Shown: positions 1 to 11,615, numbered from the stretch's first letter. The stretch: 64,000 nt of DNA from CAWICD01 sp052267165 (GCA_052267165.1 JBKQHO010000061.1:38688-102687); one strand, 5' to 3'. Notes: a model not told the origin generated them from the letters alone. Numbers and translations: made by a program.

Positions 1-405
1 CTGGACCGCGATGCGCTCTCGCTCTTCATCGCGATGATCGCGCTGTTCGCGCTGGGGCTCGTCGCCGCGTTCCTCGTTCCGTTCACCGCGTTCGTGTCGC
101 TCTTCGTGTATTTGTACTTCTGCATTTATACGATGGCCGCCGCGGTCGTCGGCGAGCGGCCCGGCATCGAGGCGATCGCCGAATCGATGCAGATCGCCTA
201 TCACCGCCCGGTCACGACGCTCATCCTGGTCGGCGCGATCCTGGCGATCGTCGTCGTCATGAGCGTGGTCGCAAGTTTTCTCTCGTCCGCGCCGCTCGTC
301 GGGCCGCTCGTCTCGACGGTCGTGGTGCAGGCCGTGATCGCTTACGTCACGCTGGTCGTGGTGGGCGAGTACCTCGTGTTGCGCAAACAGGAGGCTCATT
401 CGTAA
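1..405 (+). CDS. integral membrane protein, 3' part only
   Basis: The reading frame is open from base 1, so the gene begins before the window; the ATG at 34 is probably internal. The visible 134 residues hold three strongly hydrophobic stretches. The first lies in the first 45 residues, and two more flank a charged loop near GERPGIEAIAESMQ. The layout resembles membrane domains of poorly characterised multi-pass proteins, where a short amphipathic segment separates helices. The stop TAA overlaps the next ATG by one base, so the two genes are probably translationally coupled. No catalytic motif is visible and I assign no function. Confidence 0.7.
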   Translation: MDRDALSLFIAMIALFALGLVAAFLVPFTAFVSLFVYLYFCIYTMAAAVVGERPGIEAIAESMQIAYHRPVTTLILVGAILAIVVVMSVVASFLSSAPLVGPLVSTVVVQAVIAYVTLVVVGEYLVLRKQEAHS

Positions 406-632
406 TGCCCGTTCCGGTGCGGTTCGCGCTGATGGGTCTCGGCATCGCGCTGTTCGTCGTCACCTTTTTAGCGCCCAACTCCGTCGCCCGCGCTTTCAAG
501 CTGCGCGACGATCCTAACGCGGGCATCTCGCTGCAAAGGGATGCGCTCGCGTTCGTGGGCCGCGTGCTGGGTCTGTTCTGCCTGATCATGGGGCTCTTGT
601 CGTGGGTCGCAGCCCCGGCCGCGCGTCCTTGA
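405..632 (+). CDS. small two-helix membrane protein
   Basis: Encodes 75 residues. Hydrophobic segments at about 5-22 and 50-70 are separated by a charged stretch containing KLRDDPNAG, which suggests two membrane helices with a short loop. The ATG shares a base with the stop codon of the preceding membrane-protein gene, the classic arrangement for coupled translation. I do not recognise the family. The neighbour and coupling suggest the two products act together at the membrane; this is inference. Confidence 0.6.
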   Translation: MPVPVRFALMGLGIALFVVTFLAPNSVARAFKLRDDPNAGISLQRDALAFVGRVLGLFCLIMGLLSWVAAPAARP

Positions 633-641
633 GAGGCGGCC

Positions 642-1007
642 CTACAGGTCGATCTGACCGTGCGGGATCTTGTCGACTTGCGCGAGCACGTAGTCGCGTT
701 CTTCGGAGCCCAGCCGCAAGTGCCGGCACAGGCCGGTCAGGTTGTCGAGCAGGTCCTCGCGCCGGCCGCAGTAGTGACGAAAGTCGTATTCGTCGGCCGC
801 GCGGGCGAAAAGGAGACTGCCGTCGGCGAGCACCAGCTCGGCGAAGGCCGGCCGGGTGCGTTTGGGCAGGTCGAAGAGCACGTCGAGGACGGCCGCGAAC
901 TGCGGCGACGTTTGCAGCCGCGAGGCGTGGCGGCGCACGCTCTGCGTCGCGAGCGCTCGCGCGCCGGTTGCGGTGGCGTTCGGGTCCCTGTCGGCCTCGT
1001 CTTTCAT
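642..1007 (-). CDS. hypothetical protein, about 121 residues
   Basis: The open frame continues upstream into the antisense of uvrA, but the segment from the ATG at 1007 looks coding: charged N-terminus, then ordered-looking sequence with FAELVLADGSLLFARA and LCRHLRLGSEERDYVLAQVD. It has no transmembrane segment and no motif I recognise. Its start faces that of uvrA with a gap of about 70 bases, so the two probably share a divergent promoter region. The ribosome binding site is weak. Function unknown. Confidence 0.5.
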   Translation of the reverse strand: MKDEADRDPNATATGARALATQSVRRHASRLQTSPQFAAVLDVLFDLPKRTRPAFAELVLADGSLLFARAADEYDFRHYCGRREDLLDNLTGLCRHLRLGSEERDYVLAQVDKIPHGQIDL

Positions 1008-1077
1008 TCCAATCGGTCTATCGATAGGCCATATTTTGGGGCTGCAACGCTTGGTGCGAAGGCCAGGTCTATGGAGC

Positions 1078-4125
<3,048 letters not shown>

Positions 4126-4137
4126 GAGAGGTCAAGA

Positions 4138-4998
4138 ATGAAGGTCTTCGTCACGGGAGCGACCGGGTTCGTCGGAGCGGCTGTTGCGGCGGCCCTCACC
4201 AAGGGGGGCCATCATGTCTTGGGTTTGGCCCGTTCGGAGCAATCCGAACGTAGGCTGCGCGAGCTCGGCTACGAAGTGGTCCTAGGATCGCTGAGCGATG
4301 GCGACGCGTTGGCGCGCGCCGCGCGCGAGGCCGACGCGGTCGTCCACGCGGGGGCCACCGGCGACGCGCACAACGGCGAGGTCGACGCCGCCGTCACCCG
4401 CGTGCTGCTCGACGCGTTGCGCGGGACGGAGAAGCGTTTCGCATATACAAGCGGCGTTTGGGTGTACGGTTCGACGGGGGACACGCCGGCCGACGAATCG
4501 ACCCCGCTGAACCCGCCTGCGCTGGTCGCCTTCCGCGTCGCCGTCGAGGAAGCGGTCTTGGACGCAGCGGACGACCTTGCGAGCATCATCATTCGACCCG
4601 GCGTGGTCTATGGGGGCCGGCGCGGCATCCCAGCGATGCTCCTGGCAAACCCGGAGGCGGTGACGGTCGTCGGGGACGGCTCGAACCGCTGGCCCCTCGT
4701 ACACGTCGACGACCTCGGCGAGCTCTACGCGCTGGCGCTGGAGAAATCGCCTTCGGGCGAGGCCTACAACGGCACGGACGCGAGCAAAACTGTGCGCGAG
4801 CTGGCGCTGGCAGCCGCAGCGAGCCTGGGCGGCCTGCCCCTGACGTTCGTCCCGCTCGAAGAGGCGCGCAAGAATCTCGGCCCGTTCGCGGACGCGCTCG
4901 TGCTCGATCAGGTCGTTTCGAACGAGAAGGCGCGACATGCCCTGGGATGGACCCCCGCCGGCATCTCGATCGAGGAAGATTATCGCGTCGTTAAGTGA
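4138..4998 (+). CDS. NAD(P)-binding epimerase/reductase, extended SDR type
   Basis: The 286-residue protein opens with the Rossmann motif GATGFVG at residues 6-12. It continues as an extended short-chain dehydrogenase with the conserved tract YTSGVWVYG and a PGVVYG motif. A canonical YxxxK catalytic pair is not evident where expected; the sequence there reads AFRVAVEEA. It therefore resembles the atypical SDR subgroup, and the substrate is unknown. AGGAGAGG precedes the ATG at a good distance and overlaps the end of uvrA, so the two may be co-transcribed. A role in nucleotide-sugar or small-carbonyl metabolism is only a family-level guess. Confidence 0.8.
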   Translation: MKVFVTGATGFVGAAVAAALTKGGHHVLGLARSEQSERRLRELGYEVVLGSLSDGDALARAAREADAVVHAGATGDAHNGEVDAAVTRVLLDALRGTEKRFAYTSGVWVYGSTGDTPADESTPLNPPALVAFRVAVEEAVLDAADDLASIIIRPGVVYGGRRGIPAMLLANPEAVTVVGDGSNRWPLVHVDDLGELYALALEKSPSGEAYNGTDASKTVRELALAAAASLGGLPLTFVPLEEARKNLGPFADALVLDQVVSNEKARHALGWTPAGISIEEDYRVVK

Positions 4999-5087
4999 CG
5001 TTTTGCTGGCTGGAGGACGGAGATTGCGGCACGTTGCAGAACATGCGCGGTCCCAAACTCAAAAGAGCTGAACAGTGAGGATGTAGC

Positions 5088-6356
5088 GTGGCTGAACGGC
5101 GTGGTGTAGCTGAGCGAATCGGAATCCTCGTCGGCGGAGGACCGGCCCCCGGCATCAACAGCGTGATCGCGGCCGCGACGATCGAAGCGATCAACAACGG
5201 CTTGCAGGTGATCGGCATCTACGACGGTTACCGCCACCTCGTCGCCGGCGACATAACGCAGGTCACCGAGTTGACGATTGCCGACGTCTCGCGCGTGCAC
5301 GCGACGGGCGGTTCCATCCTGCGCACCTCGCGCACGAATCCGGCCAAGGACGAAGCCGGCCTCGCACGCGCGGTCGAATCCCTCAAACGATTGGGGCTGC
5401 GCTATCTGGTGACGATCGGCGGCGACGACACGACCTACGGCGCGATCCGGATCGCCGAGGCCAGCGAAGGAAAGATCGGCGTGGCCTCGGTCCCCAAGAC
5501 GATCGACAACGACCTGCCGCTGCCCGACAACGCGCCCACGTTCGGTTTCGAGACCGCCCGTTCCGTCGGCACGGCGATCGTCGAGAATCTGATGGAAGAT
5601 GCGCGGACGGCTTCGCGCTGGTATCTGGCGGTTACGATGGGCCGCAAATCGGGCTCGCTGGCGCTGGGTATTTGCCGCGCCGCCGGTGCGACGCTCGCGG
5701 TGATAGCCGAAGAGTTCGGCGAGCAGGTCGACATGCCGACGGTCGTCGACACGATCGTCGGTGCGATCATCAAGCGCCGCGCAGGCGGTAGCGATCACGG
5801 CGTCGCGGTCGTGGCCGAAGGGTTCGTCGAACGCCTCTCGCCTGAAGCGCTCCACGCTTTCGGCGCCGGTTCTTCGACCGACGCGTACGGACACGTCCGG
5901 CTGGCAGACATTCCGATCGGCTTCGCGTTGCGCGATGCCGTCAGCCGTCGCCTCAAAGAGCTCGGCGTCGACATCACCGTCGTCCCCAAAGACATCGGTT
6001 ACGAGCTGCGCTGCGCGAAGCCGGTTCCGTTCGACCTCGAGTACACGCAGACGCTCGGGTACGGCGCCGTCAAGTTCCTCTTGAGCGGAGGCAGCGGCGC
6101 GCTGGTTGCGCTCTCGGGTGGCCGGGTCGTGCCGGTGACGCTGGACGAGTTGCGCGACGAGAAGACCGGACGCGTGCGCGTGCGGCTGGTCGACACGACG
6201 ACCGAGTCGTATCAGGTCGCGTTGAAGTACATGATCCGCCTGCAGCCCGACGATCTGATCGAGCCGACGCTCTCGCGGCTGGCCGGTCAGACGAAACTGT
6301 CGCCTTCCGAGTTTTCGGAGCAGTTCGGGCGTCTCTTCGAAGGTGTCCCCGCCTAA
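5088..6356 (+). CDS. 6-phosphofructokinase, probably pyrophosphate-dependent
   Basis: This 422-residue enzyme phosphorylates fructose 6-phosphate in glycolysis. Landmarks are GGGPAPGIN at the N-terminus, GGDDT near residue 111, PKTIDND near 135 and MGRKSG near 185. In ATP-dependent PFKs the first two motifs usually read GGDGS and PGTIDND. Asp after GGD and Lys after P are the residues associated with pyrophosphate use, so the reaction may be reversible. The start is GTG at 5088, preceded by GAGGATG. It stands alone between an epimerase gene and a convergent CGNR regulator. Family assignment is firm; the phosphoryl donor is inferred. Confidence 0.9.
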   Translation: MAERRGVAERIGILVGGGPAPGINSVIAAATIEAINNGLQVIGIYDGYRHLVAGDITQVTELTIADVSRVHATGGSILRTSRTNPAKDEAGLARAVESLKRLGLRYLVTIGGDDTTYGAIRIAEASEGKIGVASVPKTIDNDLPLPDNAPTFGFETARSVGTAIVENLMEDARTASRWYLAVTMGRKSGSLALGICRAAGATLAVIAEEFGEQVDMPTVVDTIVGAIIKRRAGGSDHGVAVVAEGFVERLSPEALHAFGAGSSTDAYGHVRLADIPIGFALRDAVSRRLKELGVDITVVPKDIGYELRCAKPVPFDLEYTQTLGYGAVKFLLSGGSGALVALSGGRVVPVTLDELRDEKTGRVRVRLVDTTTESYQVALKYMIRLQPDDLIEPTLSRLAGQTKLSPSEFSEQFGRLFEGVPA

Positions 6357-6386
6357 GCGACAATCCCTAACGCACCGGTCGGCACG

Positions 6387-7034
6387 CTACGTGCCGGTAG
6401 CGGCTTCGCCCTCGCGCCACTCAGCGGCGCGGGCGCGTCGCCGCTGCACGTGCGCCGCGACCTTGGCGCGGTTGCCGCAGGCGGCCATCGAGCACCAGCG
6501 GCGCCGCCCCGTGCGTGAGGTGTCGTAGAAGAACAGCGAGCAGCCCTCGTTGGCGCACTTGCGCACGGCCTCGTGCGCGCGCGGGTCGGCGACGATCTCG
6601 GCGATCGAGTGCGCGATCGGAACCAGAAGGCTGGCCGGCCCCGGCTCGGCGTGCACGAAACGAACGTTCCAGCGGCGCCCGTCGCTGACCACGGCATGAT
6701 GACCGAGCCCCATGCGCATGACGCCGTTGATCCGTTCGATCGGTTCGTGCTCGACGCGCCGGCGCATGTGAAGCTGCGCCAGCACGTCGCGAACCGCGTT
6801 GCGCAGGTCGTGCGCCAGCTTCAAGGCATTCGAGGAGCGCTGCGGGTCGGAGCTGGCCAGCTCGCGCAGCCGCTTGGTTTCGAGTGGTTCGACGACCTTG
6901 GCCGCGAGCAAGAAGGTGACAGCATCGTTCCAGCTGGTCAGCCCGTCACCGCCGCTGCGATCCGAGACGGTGTTGGCGAAATCGACGGCGACCCGGTTCC
7001 CGACGAGCCAGAAGCGCTCCGAGGCGTTCTCCAT
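6387..7034 (-). CDS. CGNR zinc-finger domain protein (ABATE/DUF1470 type)
   Basis: A 215-residue protein with two parts. The N-terminal domain begins ERFWLVGNRVAVDFANTV, as in the ABATE stress-response domain. The C-terminal zinc finger carries CANEGC, then WCSMAACGNRAKVAAH, giving the family name CGNR. Such proteins are predicted DNA-binding transcription factors of actinobacteria and related lineages. The gene is convergent with the phosphofructokinase gene and ends 30 bases after it. No target is evident from the sequence. Confidence 0.88.
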   Translation of the reverse strand: MENASERFWLVGNRVAVDFANTVSDRSGGDGLTSWNDAVTFLLAAKVVEPLETKRLRELASSDPQRSSNALKLAHDLRNAVRDVLAQLHMRRRVEHEPIERINGVMRMGLGHHAVVSDGRRWNVRFVHAEPGPASLLVPIAHSIAEIVADPRAHEAVRKCANEGCSLFFYDTSRTGRRRWCSMAACGNRAKVAAHVQRRRARAAEWREGEAATGT

Positions 7035-7127
7035 GGTCCGCCTTATTTAATCGGTCGGGTCGCCGTGCTCCCTCAAGGCGTGAAGAAAAACTTCAAAGCG
7101 GGCAAGAAAGCGAGCGAGCCCGGCCGC

Positions 7128-9071
7128 TTAGAATCCGTACCGGCCGAGCGAACCGTTCCGTTCGGTAAGCTCGCGATAGCGCGCCAACGCGAAGAGCGGG
7201 AAGAACGCTCGATAGCCGTGGTACCGCAAGTAGAAGACCCGGGGAAATCCTACGGCGGTGTACCATTCCTCGTCCCACAGACCCTCGGCGTTTTGATGTT
7301 CGAGCAAGTACGCGATGCCGCGCGCGACCGCCGGTTGTCCGGCCTCGCCGGCGGCGAGCAGACCGAGGACCGCCCAGGCCGTCTGGCTCGCGTTGCTCGC
7401 CTTGCACAGACCACGCGGCTCTTCCCAATAGGTTGCGCCGTCTTCGCCCCACCCGCCGTCGGGTTGGGCGAACGCGAGCAGGTAATCGACCGCGCGCCGC
7501 ACCGTCTCCGAGTTTCGAGTGGTCTCGCCGGCCGCGCACAACGCGTTGAGCACCGACCATGTGCCGTAGACGTAGTTGGTTCCCCAGCGCCCGAACCAGG
7601 AGCCGTCGGGTTGCTGCGTGCGGCGCAGGTAGGCGAGCGCGCGGGTCAAGACCGGGTGGCGCTTCGGGTAGCCGGCTTGCAAGAGGAAGCCGATGCAGCG
7701 CGCCGTGACGTCCTCCGTTGGCGGATCGAGCAGCGCGCCGTGGTCGGCGAACGGGATGTAGTTGAGATGATAATGGATGTTGTCGGCGTCGAACGCGCCC
7801 CAGCCGCCGTTGCGGCTTTGCATCCCCACGACCCACTCCGCGGCCCGGTCGAGCGCGTGGCGATACTTGACGGGATTCTCGCGGTGCAGCGCCATCGCCA
7901 CGACCGCGGTGTCGTCGACGTCGGGATAGTAGTTGTTCCAGTACTGAAACGCCCAGCCGCCCGGCCGTAAGCCCGGGCGCCGCGCGGCCCAATCGCCGAC
8001 GACGCCGAGGACTTGACGCTCCGCGAGCCATCCGTTGGCGCGTTCGATCGCCTCGCGCAACTGCGGATTGCCCGTCTCGAAGAGCGCGTGCACGGTGAGG
8101 CTCGTGTCCCAAATCGGCGAAACGCAGGGCTGGCAATAGATCTCATCGTCCTTGACGACGAGCAGCTTTTCCAGCGCGCTCTTGGCGATCGCGCGGTCGG
8201 GATGGTCTTTGGCGTAGCCCATCGAGTCGAAGGCCATGAGCGCGTTGGCCATCGCCGGGAAGATGCCGCCCAGCCCGTCTTCGCCGTTGAGCCGTTCGCT
8301 CGTCCAGCGCAGCGCCTGCGCGATCGCGCGCGCGCGCTGGCCGGTCGGGAACGAAGGCTCGAGTTTGCGCAGCAGAGCGTCGAGGCCCAGGAAGGCGCGC
8401 CCGAGCGCGTCGTGACTGGCCGCGCGGTTGTAGCCGCGCTCTTCCTCGGCCGGCCGCACGAACAGCTCGCGAACGTCGACGCCGCGCGGATTGCGCGCTC
8501 GCGGGCGCAGCGCCATCAGGACCAGCAGCGGCACGATGACGGTCCGCGACCAATACGAGACCTTGTCGAGATGGAAGGGCGAGATGCTCGGCAGCAACAC
8601 GATTTCGACCGGCATCACCGGGACGGCGCGCCACGGCACCTGGCCGAAGAGCGCCAGCGCGATCCGCGTGAAAACGTTGCTGCGCGCCGCGCCGCCGAGT
8701 TGGAGCAGCCGCTCGCGGGCGCGCCTCATGTGCGGCGCGTCGATGGGATCGCCGGCGAGCTTGAGCGCGTAATACGCCTTGACCGTGGCGCTCACGTCGC
8801 TGTCGCCGCGGTAAAAGAGCGGCCAGCCGCCGTCCGGATTTTGGATCCGGCGCAGGTAAACGCAGACCTTCGCTTCGAGCTGGTCGTCGATCTCGTCGAG
8901 GAAATGTTCGAGCATGATGTACTCGGCCGGGATCGTGGCATCGGCCTCGAGCTCGAAGACCCAGTGCCCGTCCGACCGCTGCCGCGCTAGGAGCGCCCTC
9001 TCGGCTGCGGCGATTGCGTCGTCGAGCCGGGGGTGCGAGCGAGCGGCGTCGGTTGCGAGGCTCATCGTCAT
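7128..9071 (-). CDS. shc: squalene-hopene cyclase
   Basis: Class II terpene cyclase that folds squalene to hopene, the first committed step of hopanoid membrane-lipid synthesis; the enzyme is monotopic on the cytoplasmic membrane. The catalytic acid motif DVDDTAVV lies near residue 384. QW repeats are scattered through the protein (QNPDGGWP, QSRNGGWGAFD, QQPDGSWFGRWG, AQPDGGWGED). The length of 647 matches the family. Start is ATG at 9071 or the second ATG at 9065. It diverges from a TetR-family gene, with a perfect palindrome 41 bases upstream of the start, so repression by that regulator is likely. No other hopanoid genes adjoin it. Confidence 0.96.
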   Translation of the reverse strand: MTMSLATDAARSHPRLDDAIAAAERALLARQRSDGHWVFELEADATIPAEYIMLEHFLDEIDDQLEAKVCVYLRRIQNPDGGWPLFYRGDSDVSATVKAYYALKLAGDPIDAPHMRRARERLLQLGGAARSNVFTRIALALFGQVPWRAVPVMPVEIVLLPSISPFHLDKVSYWSRTVIVPLLVLMALRPRARNPRGVDVRELFVRPAEEERGYNRAASHDALGRAFLGLDALLRKLEPSFPTGQRARAIAQALRWTSERLNGEDGLGGIFPAMANALMAFDSMGYAKDHPDRAIAKSALEKLLVVKDDEIYCQPCVSPIWDTSLTVHALFETGNPQLREAIERANGWLAERQVLGVVGDWAARRPGLRPGGWAFQYWNNYYPDVDDTAVVAMALHRENPVKYRHALDRAAEWVVGMQSRNGGWGAFDADNIHYHLNYIPFADHGALLDPPTEDVTARCIGFLLQAGYPKRHPVLTRALAYLRRTQQPDGSWFGRWGTNYVYGTWSVLNALCAAGETTRNSETVRRAVDYLLAFAQPDGGWGEDGATYWEEPRGLCKASNASQTAWAVLGLLAAGEAGQPAVARGIAYLLEHQNAEGLWDEEWYTAVGFPRVFYLRYHGYRAFFPLFALARYRELTERNGSLGRYGF

Positions 9072-9111
9072 GCGCTAAGCGTTTCTCCCTGTTCGGCGCG
9101 GAAGGGAAGGG

Positions 9112-9135
9112 AATACCGTCCCGCCGGACGGTATT
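9112..9135. promoter_or_regulatory. 24-bp perfect inverted repeat, probable TetR operator
   Basis: Arms AATACCGTC (9112-9120) and GACGGTATT (9127-9135) are exact reverse complements around a 6-base spacer. The site lies 41 bases upstream of shc and 104 bases upstream of the divergent TetR gene, where an autoregulated divergent operator would be expected. Binding is inferred from position and symmetry. Confidence 0.7.
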
Positions 9136-9239
9136 AGACATAGCACGCGACGGAAGGCCTCGTCAACCGATAAGCTCGGCTCGACGCCCCGGCTCGCAAG
9201 CGTGCTACTATCTCTCTACCCTATGAAAGTTCTGCGCTG

Positions 9240-9839
9240 ATGGCCGCTCGAGGATCGGGAAGCGAGACGCGACGCAGCGTGCTGGTGGTGGCGGCTGAGA
9301 TCGTTGCGCGCGAAGGCGTCACGAAGCTCACGCTCGATGCCGTCGCCGAGCGGGCGGGTCTCAGCAAAGGCGGAATCCTTCACCACTTTTCGACCAAGGA
9401 CTCGCTCATCGCCGCGATGATCGAAGACTTGGTGCTGCAATTCGAAGAAGATTTGGCGCGGCACATGCAGGGCGAGTGCGGGCCGGGCAGTTTTGCGCGC
9501 GCTTTCTTGCGGGCCTGCCTCGACTCGGAAGGGACCCTGACGCGGACCCTGCGCCTGAGCGCCGGAATCGTCGCCGCGCTGGCCTTCAACATGCGGCTGC
9601 TCGCCCCGTTACGGCGCTGCTACGCCGACTGGCGGCGTCGGCTCGAGGACGACGGCATCGACCCGGCGGTCGCCGAACTGGTCCGTTCGGCCGCCGACGG
9701 TCTGTGGTTCGCGGGCGTGTTCGATCTCAGCCCGCCCAGCATCGCCCTGCGCAAGCGCGTCTTCTCGAAGTTGATCGAGTTGACGCAGGTCGAAGCGCCG
9801 TCCCCCGCTCTGGTCCCGAGCGAGGTCGTCCCGCACTAG
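9240..9839 (+). CDS. TetR-family transcriptional regulator
   Basis: A 199-residue one-domain-plus-ligand-pocket repressor. The N-terminal helix-turn-helix is visible as LTLDAVAERAGLSKGGILHHFSTKDSL at about residues 29-55, the standard TetR signature. The C-terminal 130 residues are helical and variable, as expected for the effector domain. The ATG at 9240 has only a weak ribosome site. The gene diverges from shc across a 24-bp palindrome, making hopanoid synthesis or membrane stress its likely circuit. The effector is unknown. Confidence 0.92.
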   Translation: MAARGSGSETRRSVLVVAAEIVAREGVTKLTLDAVAERAGLSKGGILHHFSTKDSLIAAMIEDLVLQFEEDLARHMQGECGPGSFARAFLRACLDSEGTLTRTLRLSAGIVAALAFNMRLLAPLRRCYADWRRRLEDDGIDPAVAELVRSAADGLWFAGVFDLSPPSIALRKRVFSKLIELTQVEAPSPALVPSEVVPH

Positions 9840-9929
9840 TCCGACGTAGGTATACACCAAGCGCGCCGAGCGACCGTATAGCTACGTCGGAGACGCTACA
9901 CTAGGCACCGCGGCCGCGTCCAAGACCGT

Positions 9930-10035
9930 CTACGGGTCGGGTCCGACGCGCACCAGCACGCGACCAGATGCTTGCCGCCGCGCAGGAGGTCGACGAAGGC
10001 CGCGGGCGCGTTTTCGAGGCCCTCGACGCAAGATT
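9930..10035 (-). pseudogene. C-terminal remnant of an NADPH-dependent MDR reductase
   Basis: Read on the minus strand, the stretch gives VEGLENAPAAFVDLLRGGK and, after a one-base frame change, VLVRVGPDP and a stop. This is the typical end of curcumin-reductase-like medium-chain dehydrogenases. Upstream sequence no longer matches the family. About 35 codons survive, so it is a decayed fragment. Confidence 0.55.
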
Positions 10036-10209
10036 CGGAAAAACCCCCGCACCGGTCGCGACGTGACTTTTCCGCTGCCTCTTCGTCGCCGCCTCGGCTA
10101 CAATGCGCCTTGGCATTGCGCCCTCGGCGGCTCTAGCCTCCACGGAAGGAGGCCTGCCGCGCAGCGCAGGATGCGCGTTGGCGTGGCCTCGATTCAGCGA
10201 AAAATCCAC

Positions 10210-10235
10210 GCCCCTTTGTGGCACGGGGGCTTTTT
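10210..10235 (+). terminator. weak hairpin plus T-run
   Basis: GCCCC (10210-10214) pairs with GGGGC (10226-10230) around an 11-base loop, and five T residues follow at once. It could be a weak rho-independent terminator inside the decayed region. Confidence 0.3.
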
Positions 10236-10515
10236 CGCACCCTCTTAAGGATGAGACGGCCGGGTGTCAGGGCTGCGTGATGAAGCACTTGGGCGATAAC
10301 CCGGTTTGCGTTCACGCTGCGGCTACCGAATTCGGCGGCGCGGAAGCATGTAACGTTTGAGGCGTCATTTGCCTACGGCGACGCGCATCTCGTCGAGGCA
10401 CTCACACGGGGTCAGGCTATCTCGTATCGCTTCAAGCATGAGGCCAAAGGCTGGCGCATCTTTGCCAGCACGCAAGCCCTGGAAAAGCCTGTGGTATCAA
10501 GCCTCGACGCGGCTG
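10236..10515 (+). pseudogene. TnpB-like transposase remnant, several frameshifts
   Basis: Pieces in different frames align in order to one TnpB-like (IS200/IS605 accessory) family. LKDETAGCQGCV comes first, then LRLP-like RLPNSAARKHVTF followed by FAYGDAHLVEAL, then GQAISYRFKHEAKGWRIFAST. In intact members these flank the middle of the protein, before the GVDINADHLA motif. Here both ends and the catalytic segment are missing. It is dead, and marks an old insertion between the reductase and acyl-CoA dehydrogenase remnants. Confidence 0.5.
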
Positions 10516-10755
10516 CCGAAGCACTTGGTTCACGATCTCGTCGCGGCCGGTGAGCTCGAGTCGCAGGCGCGCAGCCTCGTCGAGCGGATGGCGCTGATTT
10601 TCCAAGCGGCGCTGCTCGTGCGTCACAGTCCGCCCTTCGTTGCCGGTGCGTTCTGCGCGTCGCGCGTGGGCGGCGAATGGGGCCACGCGTTCGGAACGCT
10701 GCCGCGCGACGCGCAATTCCGGCCGCTCCTCGAACGCGCCTTTCCCACAGGTTAG
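10516..10755 (+). pseudogene. C-terminal fragment of an AidB-like acyl-CoA dehydrogenase
   Basis: About 80 codons read HLVHDLVAAGELESQARSL, then LIFQAALLVRH, FVAGAFCASRVGGEWGHAFGTLP and a short tail. The pattern of CASRxGG(D/E)WGxAxGTLP matches the end of AidB-like acyl-CoA dehydrogenases linked to alkylation response. The rest of the gene (about 450 codons) is absent, replaced upstream by transposase remnant. It sits 57 bases before a crotonase-family gene. Confidence 0.55.
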
Positions 10756-10812
10756 AGTACGCGTCACGGCACGTGGCGAAGGCCGTGCGTGTCGGAGAGA
10801 AGGAGCAAAACA

Positions 10813-11589
10813 CTGAGCGTACGGCTCGAGCGTCGCGCGAGCGGCGTGGCTTGGATCGTGGTCGAGCGGCCCGAGGCGCGCAACGCGATGACGGTCGCGA
10901 TGTGGCAGCAGGTAGGCTCGCTGCTCGACGAGCTCGTGCGGGCCGACGGCGTGCGCGCGGTCGTCTTCGGCGGCACGCCGAGTGCGTTCGTGGCGGGCGC
11001 CGACATCGCGGAGTTTCAAGCCTTCGCAGGCGCGGAGGAAGGCCTCGCCTACGAGTCGGCCGTCGAATCGATCCTCGACCGCGTGGAAGCGCTGCCGCTG
11101 CCGGTCATCGCAGCCGTCGGCGGCCCGTGCACGGGCGGCGGAGCGCTGCTGGCGTGCGCCTGCGATGTGCGTCTCGGGGCGACGAGCGCCCGCGTCGGCA
11201 TTCCGGTGGCGCGGACCGTCGGCAACGTGACCACCGCGAAGAACCTGGCGCGGCTGGCCGCGGTCATCGGCCTGGGCCGTGCAAAAGAGTGGTTCCTGAC
11301 CGCGCGCCTGCACGACGCCGAAAGCGCCTGGCGCGCGGGTTTCTTCAGCGAGCTGGCCGGTTCCAACGACGCGCTGCTCGAGCGTGCCCAGGCGCTGGGT
11401 GCCGAGCTGGCGGCGTGCGCGCCGCTGACGCTGGCCGCGACCAAGGAGCTGGCGCGCCGCCTAATGGCCGCGCAGGTTGCCGAGGTCGACGACCGCGCGC
11501 TGCTGGCGCGCTGCTACGGCAGCGACGACTTCCGCGAAGGCGTGGCCGCGTTCTTGGAAAAACGGGTCCCGCGCTTTCGCGGACGTTAG
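10813..11589 (+). CDS. enoyl-CoA hydratase/isomerase (crotonase) family protein
   Basis: Crotonase-fold enzymes act on acyl-CoA thioesters. The substrate and oxyanion segment AFVAGADIAEF is present, followed by GGPCTGGGALLACACD. The two glutamates used by true hydratases are not seen: GGGALLA stands where GGGxELA is usual, and the second site reads GIPVARTVGN. The activity may therefore be isomerase-like or lost. AAGGAG at 10800-10805 is spaced seven bases from a CTG at 10813. Starting there gives SVRLERRASGVAW, the usual family N-terminus, whereas the GTG at 10789 overlaps the ribosome site. CTG initiation is my preferred reading. Confidence 0.82.
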   Translation: MSVRLERRASGVAWIVVERPEARNAMTVAMWQQVGSLLDELVRADGVRAVVFGGTPSAFVAGADIAEFQAFAGAEEGLAYESAVESILDRVEALPLPVIAAVGGPCTGGGALLACACDVRLGATSARVGIPVARTVGNVTTAKNLARLAAVIGLGRAKEWFLTARLHDAESAWRAGFFSELAGSNDALLERAQALGAELAACAPLTLAATKELARRLMAAQVAEVDDRALLARCYGSDDFREGVAAFLEKRVPRFRGR

Positions 11590-11615
11590 TCAGCGCATCG
11601 TCTTTGCGCGGCGCC

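Noticed and set aside
6573..7970. 465-residue plus-strand frame across the CGNR and shc genes
   Set aside because: It is antisense to two well-supported genes and has no domain of its own.
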